A stretch of DNA of 64,000 nt from Methylomicrobium sp. wino1 (GTDB taxonomy: Bacteria; Pseudomonadota; Gammaproteobacteria; Methylococcales; Methylomonadaceae). The notes below the pieces were generated by a model that made no database searches, was not told the DNA's origin, and saw only the letters and a program-made list of their open reading frames with translations. Both the position numbers and the translations under genes were made by a program. Each line of letters begins with the position of its first letter. The stretch's first letter is position 1. Below are positions 54,037-64,000 of the stretch, piece after piece. The stretch covers positions 4,030,001 to 4,094,000 of the forward strand of contig NZ_CP024202.1 in the NCBI RefSeq assembly GCF_003932755.1, read 5' to 3'.

Positions 54037-56307
54037 CTAACTTTTTTCAGAAACAGTCAATTCCTTACTTTCTATCGCAAAAGCCAGTTCATTGTTTTCG
54101 ACATAGATCCGGACATTCCCGCCCCGCACCAATTTACCAAACAATAAATCATTAGCCAGCGGTTTCTTGATTTTCTCCTGAATCAAACGCGCCATCGGTC
54201 TCGCGCCCATTTTCGGATCGCAACCGTTTTCGGCAAGCCATAATCTCGCTTCAGACTCCAACATCAGCGTGACATGCTTCTCGGCCAGCAAGGCTTCGAG
54301 TTCGAAAATAAATTTATCGACAACATGGCCGACAATCGAAATATCCAGCGGCTTGAACTGAATTACCGCATCCAAGCGATTACGGAATTCCGGAGAAAAA
54401 CTTTTTTCGATCACCTTCATGCTATCCGAAGCATGATCCTGCGAGGTGAAACCGATCGAGGCGCGACTACCTTCTTCGGCGCCTGCGTTTGTCGTCATAA
54501 CCAATATGATATTACGAAAGTCGGCTTTGCGGCCGTTATTGTCGGTTAATGTGCCATGATCCATCACTTGCAATAGCAGATTGAAAACATCAGGATGCGC
54601 TTTCTCTAACTCGTCCAATAAAAGCACGGCATGAGGATGCTTGGTCACTTGCTCGGTTAGCAGACCGCCCTGATCGAAACCGACATAACCCGGAGGGGCA
54701 CCGATCAATCTTGATACGGTATGGCGCTCCATATATTCGGACATATCGAAGCGAATCAACTCGACGCCCAGTACTTTGGCTAATTGACGAGTAACTTCGG
54801 TTTTACCGACCCCGGTCGGTCCCGCGAACAGGAACGAACCGATGGTTTTTTGCGCATCCCTAAGACCGGCGCGTGACAGCTTGATGGCTGAAGCGAGTGC
54901 CGAAATTGCCTCGTCTTGACCGAAAACCAGCATTTTAAGATTCTTTTCCAACGCTTCAAGCTTTTCTACGTCATTGGATGAAACCGATTTTGCCGGTACT
55001 CGGGCCATTTTCGAAACAATCTCTTCTATTTCCAGCGAATCGATAATCGGTTTACGCTGATCGGTCGAAAGTAAGCGTTGACGTGCTCCAGCTTCATCGA
55101 TCACATCGATGGCTTTGTCCGGCAAATGCCGGTCGGTGATATAGCGGTCCGATAATTCGGCGGCCAACCGTAAAGCGTCCGCCGTATACTTGATATCGTG
55201 ATGCTCCTCGAAGCGCGATTTCAACCCCTTCAAAATCAGAATGGTATCTTCGACCGAAGACTCGACAATATCGATTTTCTGGAAACGACGCGCCAAAGCA
55301 TGGTCTTTTTCGAAAATTCCGCGGTATTCCTGGTAGGTTGTCGAACCGATACAACGCAACTGACCGGAAGCCAAAACCGGCTTAATGAGATTAGACGCAT
55401 CCATAACCCCACCGGAAGCGGACCCCGCGCCGATAATCGTGTGGATCTCATCAATAAATAATATCGCTTCCGGCTGCTTTTTTAACTGGTTAACCAATGC
55501 TTTCAAACGTTTTTCGAAATCCCCCCGATATTTGGTGCCGGCCACCAACGCGCCTAAGTCCAGAGAATAAATCACATTGCCCATCAGCACTTCGGGAACC
55601 TCTTCCTCGACAATCCGTTTCGCTAAGCCTTCGGCAATCGCGGTTTTTCCGACGCCGGCCTCACCGACCAGCAGCGGGTTGTTCTTACGTCTACGGCATA
55701 ACACCTGTATGGTTCTTTCGACCTCGAGCTCGCGTCCAATCAGCGGATCGATCTTACCAAGTCTCGCCTCCTCATTCAGATTGGTCGCATATTTTTCCAA
55801 TGGACTTTCGGATGTATCGCCAGCCGCACCGCTCATTTCCGGATCCCGCTCCATCTCGCGCTCCCGCTCCGATTCTATCTTTGAAACACCGTGGGCCAGA
55901 TAATTAACGACATCGAGACGCGTAATATTTTGCTTATTCAGTAAATAAACCGCTTGCGAGTCCTGTTCGCTAAACAAGGCTACAAATAAATTGGCGCCGG
56001 AAACTTCTTTCTTATCGGTCGCCTGAACATGAAACACCGCCCTCTGCAATACCCGCTGAAAACCGAGTGTCGGTTGCGTCTCGCGCTGGACGCCTTCGGG
56101 AATCAGCGAAATCGTATCATTAATAAACTGCGTCAGTTCATCGTGCAACTTTTTAAAATCGCACCCACAAGCCCGTAGCACCGCGACGGCACTGGCATTA
56201 TCCAACAAGGCCAACAGTAAATGCTCGACGGTAATAAATTCATGCCGCTTTTCGTGAGCATTCTTAAAGGCGAGATTTAAAGTAATCTCCAACTCTTTGC
56301 TTAACAT
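54037..56307 (-). CDS. clpA: ATP-dependent Clp protease ATP-binding subunit ClpA
   Basis: 756 residues. N-domain with two Clp repeats (1-145); AAA-1 with Walker A LLVGEAGVGKTAIAEG and Walker B ILFIDEIHTIIGAG; AAA-2 with FAGPTGVGKTEVTRQLA and VLLLDELEKAHPDVFN. A ClpP-docking loop of the IGF type is seen (RASIGFTS). ClpA unfolds substrates, including N-end-rule proteins delivered by ClpS, and feeds them to ClpP. The gene follows clpS after 12 bases on the same strand. Confidence 0.97.
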   Translation of the reverse strand: MLSKELEITLNLAFKNAHEKRHEFITVEHLLLALLDNASAVAVLRACGCDFKKLHDELTQFINDTISLIPEGVQRETQPTLGFQRVLQRAVFHVQATDKKEVSGANLFVALFSEQDSQAVYLLNKQNITRLDVVNYLAHGVSKIESEREREMERDPEMSGAAGDTSESPLEKYATNLNEEARLGKIDPLIGRELEVERTIQVLCRRRKNNPLLVGEAGVGKTAIAEGLAKRIVEEEVPEVLMGNVIYSLDLGALVAGTKYRGDFEKRLKALVNQLKKQPEAILFIDEIHTIIGAGSASGGVMDASNLIKPVLASGQLRCIGSTTYQEYRGIFEKDHALARRFQKIDIVESSVEDTILILKGLKSRFEEHHDIKYTADALRLAAELSDRYITDRHLPDKAIDVIDEAGARQRLLSTDQRKPIIDSLEIEEIVSKMARVPAKSVSSNDVEKLEALEKNLKMLVFGQDEAISALASAIKLSRAGLRDAQKTIGSFLFAGPTGVGKTEVTRQLAKVLGVELIRFDMSEYMERHTVSRLIGAPPGYVGFDQGGLLTEQVTKHPHAVLLLDELEKAHPDVFNLLLQVMDHGTLTDNNGRKADFRNIILVMTTNAGAEEGSRASIGFTSQDHASDSMKVIEKSFSPEFRNRLDAVIQFKPLDISIVGHVVDKFIFELEALLAEKHVTLMLESEARLWLAENGCDPKMGARPMARLIQEKIKKPLANDLLFGKLVRGGNVRIYVENNELAFAIESKELTVSEKS

Positions 56308-56319
56308 ATTTCCTCCGAC

Positions 56320-56643
56320 CTACGCGATTTCCATCGAACACATTAAGGGATGGTGATGCTCCCGAGAATATTCGTTGACCATGCATACTTTTGTCTCCGC
56401 GACATCCTTAGAATAGGTTCCACACACACCGATTCCTTGAGTATGTACCTGTAACATAACTTGTGTCGCTTTCTCCTCGGACATATTAAAAAACTCCATC
56501 AACACTTCAACGACAAAGTCCATCGGCGTGAAGTCGTCATTCAATAAAATAACCTTATAAAGGGGCGGTTTTTGCAATTGAGGCTTAGTCTCTTGAAGAG
56601 CCAAATCGCCATCATTGTCTTTTAATGGGTCAAAATCAGACAT
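56320..56643 (-). CDS. clpS: ATP-dependent Clp protease adaptor ClpS
   Basis: 107 residues with a flexible N-terminal tail and the ClpS core ([56 protein letters not shown]). It binds proteins with bulky N-terminal residues and delivers them to ClpA. It is divergent from nudJ; the 135 bases between hold both promoters. Confidence 0.96.
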   Translation of the reverse strand: MSDFDPLKDNDGDLALQETKPQLQKPPLYKVILLNDDFTPMDFVVEVLMEFFNMSEEKATQVMLQVHTQGIGVCGTYSKDVAETKVCMVNEYSREHHHPLMCSMEIA

Positions 56644-56778
56644 ACTTTTAACAATTCTAAAAGAATCAAAACGACTTAGAGTTTACCATAGTGAGCGCGC
56701 CTGTAAATTTCAATCTTTCATAACATAAAATCACCAAATCAAGTAAAATGTAGCGTTTTTTTATAAACGAGTTTGCCG

Positions 56779-57237
56779 ATGGTCTGGAAGCCCCATGTCA
56801 CCGTTGCAGCGATCATTGAAAACGACCGGCGTTTTCTGCTAGTTGAGGAAGAAACATCCAACGGACTTGCATTCAATCAACCCGCGGGACATTTGGAAAA
56901 AGGCGAAGACTTAATTAACGCAGTTAAACGGGAGGTTACCGAAGAAACCGCTTGGCAGTTTGAACCTGAATACATCGTTTCAGTTCAATTATGGCGAAGA
57001 AACCCGGCTAGCCCCAGTTTTCTGCGGATTTGTTTTGCCGGCAATTGCCATTCTTTCGACCCCAATCAACCATTGGATGAAGGCATCATCGCGACACACT
57101 GGCTATCCCGCGCTGAAATCGCCGCCAAACACGATCGCTTACGCAGTCCGCTGGTCATGATCGGCATTGATGAATTTCTTTCGGGGAAACACCATCCATT
57201 AACTTTATTAGAATCCTTTCTCGATCTGGATGCATGA
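56779..57237 (+). CDS. nudJ: Nudix hydrolase, NudJ-like (HMP-PP/nucleotide phosphatase)
   Basis: 152 residues from the ATG at 56779 (a TTG two codons earlier is less likely). The Nudix box [20 protein letters not shown] is present; the usual Gly at its end is Ala (EETAW). PAGHLE and the downstream LLESFLDLD fit NudJ/YmfB. Its position directly before mnmA (the mnmA ATG lies in its stop, ATGA) is the same as in E. coli, which strongly supports the call. Confidence 0.88.
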   Translation: MVWKPHVTVAAIIENDRRFLLVEEETSNGLAFNQPAGHLEKGEDLINAVKREVTEETAWQFEPEYIVSVQLWRRNPASPSFLRICFAGNCHSFDPNQPLDEGIIATHWLSRAEIAAKHDRLRSPLVMIGIDEFLSGKHHPLTLLESFLDLDA

Positions 57238-58328
57238 GTAAACACATTATCGTAGGCATGTCAGGCGGTGTCGACTCTTCCGTCACCGCTTTGAAACTGC
57301 TTGAAAAAGGCCATCGAGTCACCGGCCTGTTCATGAAAAACTGGGAAGAAGACGACGGCACCGAATATTGCACCGCAATGGCTGACCTGGCCGACGCGCA
57401 ACAAGTCTGCGATAAACTCGGCATCGAATTGAAAACCGTCAATTTCGCGGCCGAATACTGGGACGAAGTGTTCGAAGTCTTTTTATCCGAATTTAAGGCC
57501 GGGCGCACGCCAAATCCGGACATCCTGTGCAACAAACATGTTAAATTCAAGGCCTTTTTGGATTATGCGCTCGAAGACCTAGGCGCCGAATATATAGCGA
57601 CCGGCCATTACGCGCGCGTCCGCGAACAGGCTGGCGAGTTCCAGTTATTGAAGGGCTTAGACCCTAACAAGGAACAAAGCTACTTCCTATACGCCATGGG
57701 CCAAAAAGCCTTATCGAAAACGCTGTTTCCGATCGGCCATCTGCACAAACCGGAAATTCGCGCGATCGCCGAAAAGGCAGGATTCGCGAACAGCCGCAAG
57801 AAAGACAGCACCGGCATTTGTTTCATCGGCGAACGTAAATTCAAGGACTTCCTGCAGCGCTACCTGCCGGCCCAACCCGGCGAAATGCGCACGCCGGAAG
57901 GCCAATACATCGGGCGGCACCACGGCCTGATGTATTACACGATGGGACAACGCCAGGGACTCGGCATCGGCGGCGTCAAAAACGCGCCGGACGAACCTTG
58001 GTTCGTACTGGACAAAGATCTCGACAACAACGTGCTGATCGTCGGCCAAGGCCACGAACACCCGCTGATGATGCACAATACACTCGAAGCCGGGCAACTG
58101 GACTGGTGCGGCAACATGGGACTGACCGAAACGCTACGTTACGCCGCCAAGACCCGCTACCGTCAACCCGATCAGGACTGCATCGTCGAACCTCTGGATG
58201 GCGGAAACCGCGTCAAAGTCCGTTTCGATCAGCCGCAACGCGCAATCACGCCGGGCCAGTCGGTTGTGTTTTACGACGGCGAAGTCTGTCTAGGCGGAGG
58301 CATCATCGAATCTAGATCGAACGAATGA
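57234..58328 (+). CDS. mnmA: tRNA-specific 2-thiouridylase MnmA
   Basis: 364 residues. PP-loop [16 protein letters not shown] at the N-terminus; catalytic Cys in [12 protein letters not shown] near 103; second Cys in [20 protein letters not shown] near 200; C-terminal beta domain. The enzyme places sulfur on U34 of Lys, Glu and Gln tRNAs. Translationally coupled to nudJ. In E. coli hflD lies between mnmA and purB; here there is only a 195-base gap with hairpins. Confidence 0.97.
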   Translation: MSKHIIVGMSGGVDSSVTALKLLEKGHRVTGLFMKNWEEDDGTEYCTAMADLADAQQVCDKLGIELKTVNFAAEYWDEVFEVFLSEFKAGRTPNPDILCNKHVKFKAFLDYALEDLGAEYIATGHYARVREQAGEFQLLKGLDPNKEQSYFLYAMGQKALSKTLFPIGHLHKPEIRAIAEKAGFANSRKKDSTGICFIGERKFKDFLQRYLPAQPGEMRTPEGQYIGRHHGLMYYTMGQRQGLGIGGVKNAPDEPWFVLDKDLDNNVLIVGQGHEHPLMMHNTLEAGQLDWCGNMGLTETLRYAAKTRYRQPDQDCIVEPLDGGNRVKVRFDQPQRAITPGQSVVFYDGEVCLGGGIIESRSNE

Positions 58329-58372
58329 ATCAACCCAAATCCTCGTTTCCGATCAACAATCTGCGCGTTACT

Positions 58373-59888
<1,516 letters not shown>

Positions 59889-60009
59889 AATTTCGACCCC
59901 AAACCGAACAAACAGTAACCCAAGAAGCTAAGGAACGAGCATTTAATTACCCCAGCCTTAACTATCGCAGCACCTATTGACTAAGGTATTATGCGTTCCC
60001 GCGCAGGAG

Positions 60010-60168
60010 AGACTGTGAAAGTATTCAATATTGCGAAATAACCATGAAAAGCATGAACTAACATGAAGAATTAAATTGTTAACTTTATAATCTTTTTCTT
60101 CATTTCCTTCATGTTCTTCATGGTGAGTAAATTTTTATGCTTAGTATTCACCAATACTTTCACAGCCT
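60010..60168. mobile_element. 159-bp MITE-like element after purB
   Basis: 16-base inverted ends with one mismatch (AGACTGTGAAAGTATT and AATACTTTCACAGCCT), flanked by CAGGAG on both sides (60004-60009 and 60169-60174), a possible 6-base target duplication. The inside is an imperfect palindrome rich in CATGAA/TTCATG. The flanks TTCCCGCGCAGGAG and CAGGAGCGTGGGAA suggest it landed in an older hairpin. Confidence 0.65.
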
Positions 60169-60174
60169 CAGGAG

Positions 60175-60400
60175 CGTGGGAAAGCGGAAATAAGGAAATG
60201 GGTAAATGGGTAATCAATTGCAAAGTAGGGATGAAAATTCGTTTATGCGAACCTGTCTATAAAAAAATGTTATTTTATGTGGACAAACGCACAGTTAAAA
60301 ATCACATCTTTTGAGAGAATTTACCCGAAGTTAGAAGACATACTTGTTTTGTTTTTTAAATTCAGAAAACTCCTTTATTTTAAAAGTGATTTTCACTTGA
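60175..60400. other. AT-rich region upstream of an orphan terminator
   Basis: No frame here looks like a real protein. Since a strong plus-strand terminator follows, this stretch is either the distal 3' UTR of purB, separated from its gene by the 159-base insertion, or it encodes a small RNA. The sequence does not decide. Confidence 0.35.
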
Positions 60401-60428
60401 GGGCTGATGAAAATCAGCCCTTTTTTTT
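60401..60428 (+). terminator. Strong rho-independent terminator, no obvious gene
   Basis: Stem GGGCTGAT/ATCAGCCC, loop GAAA (stable tetraloop), then eight T. It is active only on the plus strand. The nearest plus-strand gene is purB, ending 512 bases upstream. Confidence 0.9.
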
Positions 60429-60565
60429 AATCCTATTTCATAGCAAGTCAATGCACATGCTCCATCTGAGTGAAAGACCCCTATATCTTTCACATCGAAA
60501 TTAGGTATTGTTTCTGTTGACGTTGCCAAAATTTATAGCGTAACCTATATCAGCAATTTAATTCT

Positions 60566-61186
60566 TCAGTGACTGGAATAAAGCATTCCAGCTCGAATGA
60601 TAAACGCATCAATTAAATCCAATCCTTCACCGGTTTTCAAATTGGTAAACACGAAAGGCCGATCGCCACGCATTTTTTTCGCATCGCGATCCATCACTTC
60701 CAACGACGCGCCAACATAGGGTGCCAAATCGATTTTGTTAATCACTAGTAGATCCGAACGTGTGATGCCCGGACCGCCCTTGCGCGGAATCTTGTCGCCC
60801 GCCGACACGTCGATGACATAAATAGTCAAATCGGCCAGTTCCGGGCTGAACGTCGCGCTCAGATTATCGCCTCCGCTTTCGACCAGCACGAAATCGAGAT
60901 TGCCCCAGCGCTCGCATAATTCCTCGACCGCGGCCAGATTCATCGACGCGTCCTCGCGAATCGCGGTATGCGGACAGCCGCCGGTTTCTACACCCAAAAT
61001 CCGATCTTCCGGCAAGGCCTGGCTACGAATCAAAAATTGCTGATCCTCGCGCGTATAGATGTCGTTTGTGACGACGCCGATTTCGAAATCGTCGCGCATG
61101 CGTTTGCACAGCGCATCGACCAATGCGGTTTTTCCGGAGCCGACCGGACCGCCGATACCGACTCTTAGAATCTGTCTGTCGTTCAT
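60566..61186 (-). CDS. ureG: Urease accessory GTPase UreG
   Basis: 206 residues. P-loop [32 protein letters not shown], the metal-binding CPH motif in [36 protein letters not shown] and the guanine-specificity motif [12 protein letters not shown]. UreG hydrolyses GTP to load nickel into urease with UreF and UreD. Last gene of the urease block, 9 bases after ureF. Confidence 0.97.
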   Translation of the reverse strand: MNDRQILRVGIGGPVGSGKTALVDALCKRMRDDFEIGVVTNDIYTREDQQFLIRSQALPEDRILGVETGGCPHTAIREDASMNLAAVEELCERWGNLDFVLVESGGDNLSATFSPELADLTIYVIDVSAGDKIPRKGGPGITRSDLLVINKIDLAPYVGASLEVMDRDAKKMRGDRPFVFTNLKTGEGLDLIDAFIIRAGMLYSSH

Positions 61187-61195
61187 ATTTTTCTC

Positions 61196-61870
61196 TCAGG
61201 AACGGAATAATCGTGAATATTGCATTTCATGTCTGCTGCTGGCCAACGCAAGCCCGTAAGCGCTGCCGCCGATTTCGTCATCGGAGATCAACAAAACCTT
61301 GTCCACCCTATCCGGCAACAAGTTCGCCAAATTTCCAAGCAAACGTTGACCGGCCACTTGACCCAACGGCACCAATTTGACTGCACATAAGACCTGGTTT
61401 TCGAGCCAACTCCAGACATAACCTATCAACGTGTCGCGCATCGGTATCTGCCATTGCACGGCTGCCAACGCGAACAGCGCCGCGAGCGTGGCATCGGGTC
61501 GACGCCGCCATTCTCGTGCTTCGTCGATATTCAAGTCGGTCAATAATCGCGCGAGAGCTTGTCCGGTTTGCCTATCCTCTGATCGAAGTTCGGCGGTCTC
61601 GCGATAAGCCGTCAAAATCCGGCTCAAGCGCCGAACGGCGTCGAAGTCGCGGCGCTGCCAGGCATAATAAAATCGCACCAAAATCGGCAGGTCGATATGC
61701 TGCAAACCGTTGTCCAACATGCCGGAGAGCCATTCTTCGGCATCTTCGTCGTTTTTGATCAACCCGTCCTCGACCGCGCCTTCGAAACCCTGCGAATAAC
61801 TGTACATGCCGATCGGCAAGCCCGGACTCACCAGTTGCAGCAAGCGCAGCAAACCGAAATCAGTGATCAT
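61196..61870 (-). CDS. ureF: Urease accessory protein UreF
   Basis: 224 residues, all-helical type ([39 protein letters not shown]). It acts as the GTPase regulator of UreG in the UreD-F-G complex. Its start overlaps the ureE stop by 11 bases, indicating coupled translation. Confidence 0.95.
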   Translation of the reverse strand: MITDFGLLRLLQLVSPGLPIGMYSYSQGFEGAVEDGLIKNDEDAEEWLSGMLDNGLQHIDLPILVRFYYAWQRRDFDAVRRLSRILTAYRETAELRSEDRQTGQALARLLTDLNIDEAREWRRRPDATLAALFALAAVQWQIPMRDTLIGYVWSWLENQVLCAVKLVPLGQVAGQRLLGNLANLLPDRVDKVLLISDDEIGGSAYGLALASSRHEMQYSRLFRS

Positions 61871-62291
61871 GGCCGTGATAAGCGCCGGCTTCCGGCTCGA
61901 ACGGCAATTCCGCGTGGGTCACGGTCAAGCCCAAGCCTTCGATCATGTGATCGAGTACATGATCACTCAAATAACGCAATTCGCCCGGCAAAATCTGCAG
62001 CGAGACATGACGGTTGCCCAAGTGGTAACAAGCGCGCGCAAACTGCAATAGGTCGCTGCTGCGCACGACCGAAAGCAGTTCGGGCGCGGCGTCGACCAAG
62101 ACATTGAAGCGGTCGGGTCCGGTCAGCACCAACCCCGAGCGCAGTAGATGGCCGCGCGGCAAGAACAGGCCGACTTCGACGCCGCCTTCGGTCACGGCAT
62201 GGAAACGGCTTTTCTGCCGCGTTTCGAAAGGCAGCGTCAGCACATCGACGGGAGTCACTTCGGAAGTAGCAAGTTCGGTAAGTTTCAGCAT
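61860..62291 (-). CDS. ureE: Urease accessory nickel chaperone UreE
   Basis: 143 residues: N-terminal domain ([37 protein letters not shown]) and metal-binding C-terminal domain ([24 protein letters not shown]). It ends in a short AYHGHDH tail instead of a long His-rich one, so it is a His-poor type. It lies 4 bases after ureC. Confidence 0.94.
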   Translation of the reverse strand: MLKLTELATSEVTPVDVLTLPFETRQKSRFHAVTEGGVEVGLFLPRGHLLRSGLVLTGPDRFNVLVDAAPELLSVVRSSDLLQFARACYHLGNRHVSLQILPGELRYLSDHVLDHMIEGLGLTVTHAELPFEPEAGAYHGHDH

Positions 62292-62295
62292 AATC

Positions 62296-63999
<1,704 letters not shown>

Positions 64000-64000
64000 G

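Noticed and set aside
60111-60504. Two small plus-strand frames (67 and 75 codons) near the orphan terminator
   Set aside because: One starts inside the 159-base palindromic element and the other reads through the terminator; neither looks like a protein.

Overview
The window looks like part of the chromosome of a gammaproteobacterium, most likely a type I methanotroph (Methylomicrobium/Methylotuvimicrobium-like). This is inferred from gene content, not from a database match. The basis is a gammaproteobacterial-type ccm operon, the nudJ-mnmA-purB and clpS-clpA blocks, a hopanoid squalene-hopene cyclase, a Cys-rich copper-storage (Csp/DUF326) protein, a phosphoketolase and urease. No rRNA, tRNA, CRISPR array, prophage or complete insertion sequence was seen.

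Layout. 0-5.6 kb: c-type cytochrome maturation operon ccmA-B-C-D-E-F-G (minus strand) followed by an unknown secreted protein cut by the window edge. 5.6-6.8 kb: palindromic repeats. 6.8-16.6 kb: small membrane proteins around a 2908-residue cyclic beta-glucan synthase-like (NdvB-type) protein. 17.2-19.1 kb: squalene-hopene cyclase. 19.8-21.6 kb: two Crp/Fnr-like regulators. 22-23.5 kb: a PAS protein, two gene remnants and a Csp-like copper protein. 23.5-29.5 kb: an accessory stretch with CsbD proteins, an AI-2E-family permease, OmpA/DUF4398 lipoproteins, MITE-like elements and a broken glucan phosphorylase. 29.8-34.6 kb: PAS-GGDEF-EAL and CheB-CheR signalling proteins. 35-38.5 kb: outer-membrane proteins (DUF1207, BON lipoprotein, OmpA). 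39.4-45.4 kb: a P-type ATPase fused to a YihY domain, overlapping a phosphoketolase gene. 45.5-53.3 kb: PRC-barrel, CsbD, GDSL esterase, GGDEF, a BON/DUF883/YqjE-like operon and small membrane proteins. 53.8-60 kb: housekeeping genes infA, clpA, clpS, nudJ, mnmA, purB. 60.5-64 kb: ureC-E-F-G.

Two themes tie the accessory regions together. First, a near-palindromic 16-21 bp motif (consensus about GTCGGTNCGKTANCGNACA) occurs at 14 intergenic places, mainly upstream of small envelope/stress genes (CsbD, BON lipoprotein, OmpA, DUF4398, PRC-barrel, DUF3096), a GGDEF protein and the two Crp/Fnr-like regulators. It looks like the operator of one stress regulon. Second, the non-coding space is full of short inverted-repeat elements. 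Several have clear target-site duplications (8 bp for six insertions), so they are MITE-like mobile elements. One sits inside the glucan phosphorylase pseudogene, and exact excision restores its reading frame.

Limits: functions come from motif recognition by eye. No alignment, search or structure prediction was run.
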